The notes under the pieces: model-generated
Told to the model about the DNA's origin: nothing
What the model saw: only the letters and a program-made list of their open reading frames with translations
Database searches by the model: none
Shown here: positions 55,271 to 64,000 of the stretch, piece after piece
Layout: each line of letters begins with the position of its first letter
Position numbering within the stretch: the stretch's first letter is position 1
Origin: Silene conica
Taxonomy: Eukaryota; Streptophyta; Magnoliopsida; Caryophyllales; Caryophyllaceae
DNA length: 64,000 bases
Direction of reading: 5' to 3'
Assembly: GCA_029255685.2 (NCBI GenBank)
Contig: CM055314.2
Location: 11,588,059-11,652,058 of the forward strand
Translations under genes and position numbers: made by a program

Positions 55271-57591
55271 ATGGATTCAAAACACCTTAAGTGTCCTATC
55301 TTCGATGGAAAGAACTATAGCTTGTGGAAGAACATGATGACCCACTACGTCAAAGGATGTGACTGGGAATGCTGGAAAATAATTCAAACCGGACCAAAGA
55401 AGATATTGGTTGCATCTGCAAATGGAACCACATATGAGAAACCAGAAAGTGACTATGTGGAAGCTGATTACAAGATTGCTGAGAAAAATTCAAAGCCATG
55501 AGTCTACTCCAAAACGGTATGATTACTTCTGAATTCGATCGCTTCTCTTCTTGTAACTCAGCTAAAGAAATATGGGATGGCCTAGAACTTGCCTACGAAG
55601 GTACTTCCGTAGTCAAGAAGCATCGCATAGACTTGCTCATTCAACGATATGAACTTTTCACTATGGAAAAGAATGAATCGATTGATAGCATGTCTGCGCG
55701 ATTCTCTTGCATACTTAATGAACTACGGAACCTTGGTAGGAAATATGATTCTGAGGACATAGTCAGAAAGGTCCTTAGAAGCCTAACCAAAAAGTGGCAA
55801 CCAAAAGTCACTGCAATTGAAGAAGCTCGTGATCTCACGACCTTAACTTATCAAGAACTCATTGGATCTCTAATGGCTCATGAGATCATGCTAAATAGAG
55901 ATGACAATGATCATTCTACAAATAAAAATATTGCACTACAAGCCTCTACAAGTGGAGAATGTGAACCTGAACTGGAAGATGAAACAGTTCTCTTTGCAAG
56001 ACGCTTTAAAAAGGCAGTCTTCAAAGGGAGATTTACCAAATCCAACAATAAAGCAAACGACAAGAAAAAGAGTGACTCCAAGCAAACCTTTTTCAAACAA
56101 GGGTGCTTTAAATGTGGTGATCAAGGGCATATGATCAAGGACTGTCCAAGCTGGGACAAGATTAAAGACAAATCCAAACGAGATAAGACCAAGACTGAAT
56201 TTAAAAAGGTTATGCTCGCATCGTGCTGGGGAGAATTAGATTCCGAAGATGACGATGACTCGGAAGAAGAGGAAATTGCTAACCTGTGTCTAAGCAACGT
56301 AAGCTTGGATCTAATCTCCGACGATCATGACTCATCACAATTTTGTCTCTACGGAGAATCTGATTCAGAGGATGAAGACCAAGAGGTAAATTTTCTACAG
56401 CTTAAGAGTCAAGTCAAAAATTTATCTAAGTCTGCTTTAATTAATTATTTCGAACAAACCCTAGATCAATGTCACGAACAAAGTCTTGAATTAGACGAGC
56501 TGAAAGAACAGATTCTTGATATTGCTGAGGAAAATCAACTCCTAAAGGCCAAAGCTAAGAAACTGAAATCCAAGGTTAACATTGATACAAATGTTAAATT
56601 GGAAACAGTAATGTCTGAGAAGAAAATTCTTGAGTCTAAAGTTACAGCCAATGAAGCTGTAATCTCAAAATTAAAACTCAACATTAAAGAGCTTGAATCT
56701 AAGATTATAGCCAATGAAGCTATAACCTCAGATCTAAAAAGGTCTAATGAACTTCTAAAGAGTAAATCTACACCAGTTGTTGTAGATGAAACTCATCTAG
56801 AAGAAGTTGAAATCCTCGAGCAAAAAATCATGGATCTAGAATTCAACTTATCCAAAGTTAAAAAGGAACATGCGCAAATCGTGTTCAACTTTAATAAAGA
56901 CATTCAAGACTTAAAAGATCGTAACAATGTTGACCATTCCTCCTGCATAAAAGAAATAGATTCCTTAAAAGACCTTCTTCTTCATGCTCGAAAGGTTCAC
57001 GAAAAATGGGAAGGAAGTACTAACGTACTAAACTTCTTAACTGAACAATCCGATAACAACATGAAGATGGGTCTAGGTCATGAGTGCTATGGTAGGAGAG
57101 ACCATTCTAAATGTCAACAAAAACCTGATGAACGTGACTTTAGAAAAAGAAAGTATGTAGACTTGCCTGAATACTTGATTTGTACTTATTGTGGTCATAA
57201 TGGACACCTACGAGAAAACTGTGTAAAACACGCACTTGACTTCAAAACTGGAGTCAAATTTGTTAAATCTCTAGGTATACCAAATGACTCTATATCTATC
57301 ATTGATAGTGAGGAAGATAATGAAGGGGTTGAGGAAAGAAATAATGACCATAGATGGTTCTATGACATGTCCTTTAATTACGCAGAAAAGAAAAATAGAA
57401 CCTCTCAAACTCATAAACCTACAACCTACAAGAAACAAAACCCAAGGACTCACACTCAACCAACAAAACCTAACTACCACAGTTACAAGAGACCTATAGT
57501 GAGACAAGTTTGGGTTAAAAAGGAAGATGTTTTCATTATCACTAACTCAAAAGGACCCAAGTTTGCTTGGGTACCTAAGTCCTGTCTTTAA
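55271..57591 (+). pseudogene. gag: Gag of Sire-3, one 1-bp frameshift in an A run
   Basis: Starts [20 protein letters not shown] at 55271. Near 55494 the text AATTCAAAGCC has one A fewer than Sire-2 (AATTCAAAAGCC) and Sire-1, so the frame ends at 55501 and the rest (55498-57591, 697 codons) is in another frame but fully open. The rest has the first knuckle CFKCGDQGHMIKDC, acidic stretch (SEDDDDSEEEE), coiled coil with VTANEAV and IIANEAI repeats, and second knuckle CTYCGHNGHLRENC. A single homopolymer loss may be a real mutation or an assembly error; if an error, the element has full coding capacity. Confidence 0.88.
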
Positions 57592-57599
57592 ACTACTTT

Positions 57600-60500
57600 G
57601 TGCAGATAATCGCTAAAGAGAATAATCTATGGTACCTCGACAGTGGATGCTCTCGACACATGACAGGTGACGCCAACCTATTCACCACCTTGGAACCATT
57701 CGACGGAGGAAAGGTCACCTTCGGTGACAACAAAAAGGGAAAGGTAATAGGTGTCGGTAAGATAGGCATCTCATCTTCTCACTCTATTAGCGATGTATAT
57801 CTGGTAAGTGGTCTTAAACATAACTTAATTAGTATATCCCAATTATGCGACAAAGGAAACAAAGTTGTTTTTCATACAGATGTGTGTCGTATAATTATGG
57901 AAGGTACAAGTAAAGTTATTCTTGAAGGTCATAGAAAGAAAAATGTTTATATGATTGATTTAAACATTGTGCCTACTGCCTCTCTCTCATGTATGAAAGT
58001 TACGTTAGATGATCCATGTCTCTGGCATAAGAGATTTGGACATATTAGTTCTCCTATTCTTAGCAAATTGAAGAGATGGGACTTGGTCGAAGGTCTTCCC
58101 AAGATCAGATTTGATCAAGAAAAGATGTGCGACACATGTGCACGATGTAAACACGTCAGGTCATCCTTCAAACCAAAAAGAATAGTAAGTACTAACCAAG
58201 CTCTTGATCTAGTACATATGGATCTCTGTGGCCCTATGAAGGTAAGAAGCAGAGGCGGTTCCAGGTATGTTTTCGTTCTAGTTGATGATTATTCTAGATT
58301 TGTTTGGCCTATCTTTCTTCACTCTAAAGACGAAACATTTGATGAATTTGTTAGTCTTATGAAACTTGTTCAAAACAAATTAAAAACTAATCTAGTAACT
58401 ATTCGAACTGACCATGGAACTGAGTTTGACAACCATGCTTTTATAGAATTCTGTAAATCCAACGGTGTTGGACATAACTTCTCTGCACCTAGAACACCAC
58501 AACAAAACGGAGTAGTAGAACGCATGAACAGAACCCTAGAAGACATGGCTAGAACAATGCTTCTTTGTAGTGGCCTACCTAGAAACTTTTGGGCTGAGGC
58601 TATTAGTACAGCTTGCTATATTCATAACCGTGCCATGATTAGACCTATCCTTAAAAAGACTTATTATGAACTTCTTCGTGGTCGTAAACCTAATATATCT
58701 CATCTAAGATGTTTTGGGAGTAAATGCTTTGTTCACAACAATGGTAAAAATCGTTTAAGCAAATTTGACCCTAGAAGTGATGAGGCTATTTTCATAGGAT
58801 ATTCTGATCATAGTAAAGCCTATAAAGTTTTTAACAAACGTACTTTATGCATAGAAGAAAGCATACATGTTATCTTTGATGAGAATAATGCCTTCGACAA
58901 GCCTTTACAGGACGAAGAGGAAAACCTAGACGAACCTGACTTTAGGTTGTCAAAGGAAGATCCTCCTGAAATAGAAAATAACGATGAAGGCGAAATTCAA
59001 GGAAACAATAATGAACTTGACTTGGAAGGAAATGGTGCGAGAAATGAAACTACAGTTGATGATACTGTAGATAACTCTCAAACAAATGACTTAGAACCCA
59101 GAGTTATAGCTAATGAAGCTACAACTTTGAATCAAAACCAAAGGGAAGAGAGCATAGTTATACCTGACTCTCCTACAAACCCTGGTTTGGATTCAGGGGG
59201 AACAAGTCAAAATCCCGAGTCAAGCAGTAGCAATGAAAACAATCAATCAAGAAACTGGAGATATAAAGGCTCTCACCCTCTGGATAATATCATAGGAAAC
59301 CTTACAGAAGGAGTTCAAACTCGAAGAAGCTTAAACAACTTCTGTTCCTTCTACTCCTTTCTCTCCACAATTGAACCTACAAATATAAAAGAAGCACTTG
59401 CAGAACCTGACTGGATAGTCGCCATGCAAGAAGAACTACAACAATTCGAAAGAAATAAAGTATGGCATCTTGTTCCTCGTCCTAAAGATAGATCAGTAAT
59501 TGGAACAAGATGGGTATTCAGAAATAAATTAGATGACTCTGGAGTCATCGTTCGTAATAAAGCAAGATTGGTCGTTCAAGGATACAATCAACAGGAAGGG
59601 ATCGATTATGACGAAACCTTTGCTCCTGTTGCTCGTCTTGAAGCAATTCGCTTGCTCATAGCATTTGCTGCACATAAAGGAATGAAATTATTTCAAATGG
59701 ATGTTAAGACTGCATTCCTTAACGGATATCTTCAGGAGGAAGTATATGTCGAACAACCTCCTGGATTTCCTGACAGCAAACTAAAAGACCATGTATACAG
59801 ATTGGATAAAGCTCTATATGGGCTAAAACAGGCCCCTCGAGCATGGTACGACAGACTATCAAAATTTCTATTGGAAAGCGGATTCAAGAGAGGATCAGTA
59901 GATAAGACATTATTTCTGAAAAATGAAAATTCCGATCTACTAGTTGTACAGATCTACGTTGACGATATTATATTTGGCTCAACCAACAAAAAGTTGTGCC
60001 AATACTTCTCAGAATTGATGACATCCGAGTTCGAGATGAGTATGATGGGAGAATTAAAATTCTTCCTTGGTCTTCAAATTCAACAGACGAACGAGGGTAT
60101 CAAAGTTCATCAACAAAAGTACGTCAAAGAATTAATAAAGAAATTCGGAATGGAATCCTCTCATCCTATGCCTACTCCAATGGTAACAGATAAGAAACTC
60201 ACCAAAGACGAGGACGGTAAGTCAGTAGATGAAACTACTTATAGAGGTATGATCGGATCACTTCTTTATCTTACTGCAAGTCGTCCAGACATAATGTTTA
60301 GTGTCTGCGTCTGTGCTCGATTCCAATCTGCACCAAAAGAATCACATATGATTGCAGTTAAAAGAATTTTAAGATACCTAATTGGAACATCAAAATTATA
60401 TCTATGGTATCCTATGGACTGTAATTTTAACTTATTAGGATACTCAGATGCGGATTATGCAGGCTGTTCTTTAGACAGGAAAAGTACTTCTGGACTTGCA

Positions 60501-60899
60501 ACTTTCGTTGGACCATGTATTATATCCTGGGCATCCAAGAAACAAAATTCAGTCGCCCTGTCAACCGCAGAAGCAGAATATATTGCAGCCGCACTGGTAT
60601 GTTCCCAACTACTTTGGTTAGAACAGCAGTTACTTGATTATGGTATTGACGTGGGATGTATACCTATACTATGTGATAATACGAGTGCTATTATAATATC
60701 AAAAAACCCGGCTCAGCACTCGAGAACAAAACACATAGAGATTAGACATCATTTCTTACGTGACCATGTAGAAAAGAAAAACATTAAGTTGGAATTTTGT
60801 AGTACGGAAAAACAATGGGCGGATATTTTTACTAAACCTCTGGCTAGGGAACGATTTGAGACTTTACGATTGGAAATTGGTTTAATCGGTGGCATCTAA
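57600..60899 (+). CDS. pol: Pol of Sire-3 (protease, integrase, RT, RNase H)
   Basis: 1099 residues, open throughout. Protease [11 protein letters not shown] near the start, integrase HKRFGH...[28 protein letters not shown] and [12 protein letters not shown], a hydrophilic linker (about 425-550), RT with KTAFLNGYL and YVDDIIFGS, and RNase H with [11 protein letters not shown] and [10 protein letters not shown]. Starts without ATG right after TTTGTGCAG, 8 nt downstream of the gag stop and in the -1 frame, the same layout as in Sire-1 and Sire-2. No missing catalytic residue is seen, so this Pol is probably active or very recently so. Confidence 0.95.
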   Translation: MQIIAKENNLWYLDSGCSRHMTGDANLFTTLEPFDGGKVTFGDNKKGKVIGVGKIGISSSHSISDVYLVSGLKHNLISISQLCDKGNKVVFHTDVCRIIMEGTSKVILEGHRKKNVYMIDLNIVPTASLSCMKVTLDDPCLWHKRFGHISSPILSKLKRWDLVEGLPKIRFDQEKMCDTCARCKHVRSSFKPKRIVSTNQALDLVHMDLCGPMKVRSRGGSRYVFVLVDDYSRFVWPIFLHSKDETFDEFVSLMKLVQNKLKTNLVTIRTDHGTEFDNHAFIEFCKSNGVGHNFSAPRTPQQNGVVERMNRTLEDMARTMLLCSGLPRNFWAEAISTACYIHNRAMIRPILKKTYYELLRGRKPNISHLRCFGSKCFVHNNGKNRLSKFDPRSDEAIFIGYSDHSKAYKVFNKRTLCIEESIHVIFDENNAFDKPLQDEEENLDEPDFRLSKEDPPEIENNDEGEIQGNNNELDLEGNGARNETTVDDTVDNSQTNDLEPRVIANEATTLNQNQREESIVIPDSPTNPGLDSGGTSQNPESSSSNENNQSRNWRYKGSHPLDNIIGNLTEGVQTRRSLNNFCSFYSFLSTIEPTNIKEALAEPDWIVAMQEELQQFERNKVWHLVPRPKDRSVIGTRWVFRNKLDDSGVIVRNKARLVVQGYNQQEGIDYDETFAPVARLEAIRLLIAFAAHKGMKLFQMDVKTAFLNGYLQEEVYVEQPPGFPDSKLKDHVYRLDKALYGLKQAPRAWYDRLSKFLLESGFKRGSVDKTLFLKNENSDLLVVQIYVDDIIFGSTNKKLCQYFSELMTSEFEMSMMGELKFFLGLQIQQTNEGIKVHQQKYVKELIKKFGMESSHPMPTPMVTDKKLTKDEDGKSVDETTYRGMIGSLLYLTASRPDIMFSVCVCARFQSAPKESHMIAVKRILRYLIGTSKLYLWYPMDCNFNLLGYSDADYAGCSLDRKSTSGLATFVGPCIISWASKKQNSVALSTAEAEYIAAALVCSQLLWLEQQLLDYGIDVGCIPILCDNTSAIIISKNPAQHSRTKHIEIRHHFLRDHVEKKNIKLEFCSTEKQWADIFTKPLARERFETLRLEIGLIGGI

Positions 60900-61494
60900 T
60901 CGATCTTAAGAGCTGAAAAATAACCCAATGATTGACTATGAAAAGGACTGAATTATATGACTGTGTCCGTATATTCCGCTGCATGCCTATGTGTGTTATT
61001 TTTATTAGATGCTCAAATATTGATTATTTCGTGCTACATGTTATACGAACGTATACAACCAATTTCTCAGATCAAAACAATAATATTCAAATATTAACAT
61101 ATTTATACCTAAAAGTATTATTATATATATAGTTACGTATCTCAAATACGTAACGTTAAATAAAATTGTACTTACCAAATTCACGTAACAATAAAATCGT
61201 AACAAATCAAAAACGTACCAACTACTTTACCCCACTTTTTTACTTGCTCCACGTGTAAGCTCCCTCTCACACTCATAATTCACCTTTTTGACTTACACAC
61301 TCTACCTATAACCCTATAACTATCACTCAACCCTTACACTAACCATCATTCATCTCACCATTATTACTCCCTCCATAACCGTCTCCCCCATAAATTCCTT
61401 AGCACCAAAATCACCATTAAATCTAAAAATTTACACTAACATTCATCTTCTTTAAAAATCAAAAATCACAAACCAACATTTAACTACCAAAAAT
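60900..61494 (+). other. Spacer between pol and ORF3 of Sire-3
   Basis: AT-rich, then C-rich near 61230-61460 (ACTCCCTCCATAACC...), the same switch seen in Sire-1. No gene. The sequence is less conserved with Sire-1 than are the flanking ORFs, apart from the GACTGTGTCCGTAT block near 60959. Confidence 0.6.
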
Positions 61495-62997
61495 ATGCCT
61501 CCTATCTCGGCTAGACGCTCTACCCGAAACAGACCCTGTTCTCCAAACCTACCTACCCCGACTCCATCACCACCACCATCCCCGGAGCCGATCACTGTGA
61601 CCATCCCAAAATCCGAGGGAAGCAAGCGACGAAAGTTGGATAAGGGAAAGGGTATTATGGAAGACGAATTATTTCAAGAAGGTCTCTCTCCTCGACCTCT
61701 GTTTCAGGATGCCTCAACCGAAGCTACTCAAATCGGTTTGGAAAAGGTTCGTGTCACTAAACACGAAGGTATGTTAATGGAACGACTCTTACCTTATTCC
61801 ATACATGCAGGACGTTTTTACCCCACTTCTTGGATTAATGAGACTTCGTCTCTAACATTCTTTAAAGATTTCCTAATTTTTCAAGAATGGCTTTATATTA
61901 GCAATTTCTCGGGTCATACTTTTCCTATTGAAGTAATTCAATTTTATGCTACTGTAAAAGCATCTGAAAATGGGGTCAAGGCCGTAATAAATGGGAAGGA
62001 AGTCGAGATTTTAATGGAGGATATGTGTCGGATTTTTAAGTTGTCAAATGACGGGTTGGTTCTTGACCCAAGTAAAGAGTGGTCAAACGTGTCGAAGGAT
62101 GAGAAAATGGTTATTAAAAAGTATTTTGATGAAAAAGCTACTGAAGTTAGTCCCCTTTTAACCAATTCGTTTAATCCTAAGCTCAAATTCTTCGTAAACT
62201 TTCTTTGGAACACGATATTACCTCGTCGTGGTGGACGCAATAAACTGAGTTGTTGTGATGCTATTGTGTTGTATAAGTGGTTAGTCGGAGAAAAGATTAG
62301 CTTGGTTCCTTTGGTATTTTCGAAAATTGTGCATGTTTCAAAAGTTCTTGTTAAAGAACGGTTCTGTACAACTTTGGATATTCCCTACGGAATGTGGGTA
62401 TCCGAGTTGTTGTTTCAGGCTGGAGTTGTTGACATTAGTAGTTACGGTGTAATTCCTCGTGACCGTATGTGCAACAAAGTTATGAAATTAATGGGGATAT
62501 TTGGTAAGAATGGAGATCTCTTGTTTGGACGTGAGAATGAAGATGTTAAGGGGAATGGAAACTTGGTTGATTTGGAAAGTAAGGTGGACAAGATTTTCTT
62601 GTTGATGTCGGATTTTAAAACTCCTAAGAGTGAATCTGGGCAGAAGGCGGCTGGCAGTGTCGGGTTGGAGGAGTGGATGCAAAGGATGGAGGATCATCTT
62701 GCTCATATGAGTCGTGAGCTTAAGATAATTAAGGAGGAAGTTGTCATGGTAAGTGACCGTCATCAGTTTCTCACAACTCAAGGCGGGGCTCTTGTTCGTG
62801 ATACCACGATGCTTCGAGAAGATGGTACCCAATGCCTATCCGCGGTTAAAGCATTGTCCCTCAAGGTCTTGAACTTCGAGCGTGCCCTAGACGGTCAAGG
62901 CCGTAATGTTGCTAGTTGCCTTGATCGGTTGGACACCTTGGAGTTTCGTTCTCGTCCTGGTTATGTTAATCCTAATATCGTTCGTCATCCCCGTTAA
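61495..62997 (+). CDS. ORF3 of Sire-3, protein in the env position, no membrane segment seen
   Basis: 500 residues from MPPISARRSTRN. Residues 1-40 are rich in P, S and T; residues of about 42-54 (SKRRKLDKGKG) look like a nuclear localisation signal. Residues of about 75-330 form a conserved domain (HAGRFYPTSWI, FSGHTFPIEVIQFYATV, LLTNSFNPKLKFFVNFLWNTILPRRGG, LDIPYGMWVSEL) that I match from memory to the domain named putative plant transposon protein; no enzyme motif is visible. Residues of about 355-480 are helical (VDLESKVDKIF; LEEWMQRMEDHL; LDRLDTLEF) and probably coiled coil. There is no signal peptide, no clear membrane helix and no fusion peptide, so an envelope role is not supported. 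It is conserved in Sire-1 (17868-19403). Confidence 0.88.
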   Translation: MPPISARRSTRNRPCSPNLPTPTPSPPPSPEPITVTIPKSEGSKRRKLDKGKGIMEDELFQEGLSPRPLFQDASTEATQIGLEKVRVTKHEGMLMERLLPYSIHAGRFYPTSWINETSSLTFFKDFLIFQEWLYISNFSGHTFPIEVIQFYATVKASENGVKAVINGKEVEILMEDMCRIFKLSNDGLVLDPSKEWSNVSKDEKMVIKKYFDEKATEVSPLLTNSFNPKLKFFVNFLWNTILPRRGGRNKLSCCDAIVLYKWLVGEKISLVPLVFSKIVHVSKVLVKERFCTTLDIPYGMWVSELLFQAGVVDISSYGVIPRDRMCNKVMKLMGIFGKNGDLLFGRENEDVKGNGNLVDLESKVDKIFLLMSDFKTPKSESGQKAAGSVGLEEWMQRMEDHLAHMSRELKIIKEEVVMVSDRHQFLTTQGGALVRDTTMLREDGTQCLSAVKALSLKVLNFERALDGQGRNVASCLDRLDTLEFRSRPGYVNPNIVRHPR

Positions 62998-63696
62998 GCA
63001 TTAGTCGTATTTGGTGCCTTGTTTGTTTCGTTTTGCAGGTCAGAGGAATTGGCTTTGGTGATGTTGGTGGATGGTGATTTTCCTAGCTCAAATCCCCTTT
63101 CCTAAACCATCTTATATTAGCCTTACTATATTTTGTTGTGGCCCAATTTTCACTCTATCCTATTCGGCCCAGATGGCTTGTACTAAATTCTAGTGCACTC
63201 TTATTACTTTTGGCCCTTTAAATAATTCTCTAACTGAATTCAGCCCAAGTGGCTTATCCTCTGTTTCGGCCCATTAGGCTGTTTATCCTGTAAATTCGGC
63301 CCATAGGCTTTCTAATACTTGGTTGTGTGTCGTATTTCTCGTTCGTATTTCGTGTTTGCTTGATTTTCATTATGTTTGTGTATTTAATTTAGAATCGCAT
63401 GCTTAGGTTTGTTTCGTATTATATCATTCTAGTCGTTTTATGTCTTTGTTTCCGTCTTTTCAATGATGTCAAGAGGGGGAAAAGAAAGCGACCTAGATTA
63501 TGAATTTGCCTAAGATTGCTCCTTGTCGTAACGTTTTGTCTCTCAAAGTTCTCTTTAGTAATTGATTTAGTCTAAAAATAGAAACCCTAGTTGATCTATA
63601 TTATAAAAGACCATTATTATATTGAGGGGGAACGTTACTATGATACACTAAAACACGATTCTAGGTAAGACTTGCCATCATTAAAAAGGGGGAATT
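62998..63696 (+). other. 3' untranslated region of Sire-3 with three PPT-like tracts
   Basis: Repeated GGCCCA boxes occur near 63140-63310, as in Sire-1 near 19500-19720 (GGCCCA). Purine tracts at 63471-63484 (AAGAGGGGGAAAAG), 63624-63632 (GAGGGGGAA) and 63683-63694 (AAAAAGGGGGAA, at the LTR). No gene. Confidence 0.85.
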
Positions 63697-64000
63697 TGTT
63701 GAGTAATATATCCTATATTTATAATATATTGTTTTATGTTTTAATAATGACAAGTCTAAACAATTATGTTTTATATGCATATGCGTGTAATCGTGTGTTT
63801 AAGTGTACAGTTAATTATAGAGCGAAGATCGTAGTTTAACAAAGTATAATTCATTCGAAGAATCGAAGAAAGATCAAGCTCATTATAAGTATCAAGTCTT
63901 TTGAATATTTACAAGACAAAAGTTCCATTACAATATCAAGAGTTCTTAAGTTATAAGTCTTTCTTATAACTATCGAAGAAATGAGATTTGCGTATGATAA
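63697..64000 (+). repeat. 3' LTR of Sire-3, first 304 bp
   Basis: TGTTGAGTAATATATCC..., matches 53696-53999 with no difference seen; includes the U3 hairpin near 63948-63970. Cut by the window end. Confidence 0.95.

Larger units (their letters stand above)
53696..64000 (+). mobile_element. Sire-3: nearly intact Sirevirus-type element, right end cut by the window
   Basis: 5' LTR 53696-55203, PBS, gag with a single 1-bp frameshift, intact pol, intact 500-residue ORF3, three PPT-like tracts and the first 304 bp of the 3' LTR. Those 304 bp show no difference from the 5' LTR that I can see, so the insertion is very recent. Left flank CACCT; the right TSD is outside the window. Confidence 0.95.

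Overview
This is a plant genomic window (almost certainly a eudicot; the species cannot be named from sequence alone) made almost entirely of nested LTR retrotransposons. I see no host protein-coding gene, no rRNA and no tRNA gene. The evidence is direct: TG...CA long terminal repeats, 5-bp target-site duplications (TSDs), primer-binding sites (PBS) matching plant initiator tRNA-Met or tRNA-Asp, polypurine tracts (PPT), and Gag/Pol reading frames of Ty1-Copia and Ty3-Gypsy type. Labels used here: Cop-1, Cop-2, Cop-3 (related minus-strand Copia elements), Sire-1, Sire-2, Sire-3 (plus-strand Sirevirus-type Copia elements), Ath-1 (plus-strand Athila-type Gypsy element), Solo-1 and Solo-2 (solo LTRs), Rep-F (unclassified repeat, two copies).

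Layout. 1-6067: Cop-1, a gag-only (apparently pol-less) Copia element with a truncated 5' LTR. 6068-9389: Rep-F copy 1, carrying an array of small hairpins and interrupted by Solo-1 (8092-9316, TSD GGGAT). 9390-40261: Cop-2, an old Copia element opened by three later insertions: Sire-1 (10120-21578, TSD AACAC) in its 3' untranslated region, Solo-2 (24850-27387, TSD ACCTC) between gag and protease, and Cop-3 (31402-40121, TSD ATAAC) inside its 5' LTR. 40262-40762: Rep-F copy 2. 40763-45984: Ath-1, decayed, cut in its pol region by Sire-2 (from 45985). Sire-2 (gag and pol full of stops) runs into a TA-rich junction at about 53470-53695, followed by Sire-3 (53696 to beyond the window), which is nearly intact.

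How the parts work: Copia and Gypsy elements encode Gag (particle), protease, integrase, reverse transcriptase and RNase H; reverse transcription is primed at the PBS and PPT and the cDNA is integrated, giving the TSDs. Cop-3 has one uninterrupted 1344-residue Gag-Pol; Sire-1 and Sire-3 have Gag, Pol in a -1 offset frame, and a third ORF after pol. LTR pairs of Sire-1, Cop-3 and Sire-3 are nearly identical, so these insertions are recent.

The most unusual material is non-coding or overlaps coding: (i) near-palindromes with core TCGAYCGA occurring as pairs at a fixed 20-21 bp in Cop-2, Cop-3 and the unrelated Ath-1; (ii) hairpin families whose stems change on both arms while pairing is kept (Rep-F ATAACC-loop array, the Cop-2 leader twin hairpins, the Copia U3 two-tier stem, the Sirevirus LTR hairpin); and (iii) an AGTTATAGCT...AGCTATAACT hairpin that recurs in the Sire-1 LTR, twice in gag and once in pol. 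All pairing statements were read by eye, without folding or database searches.
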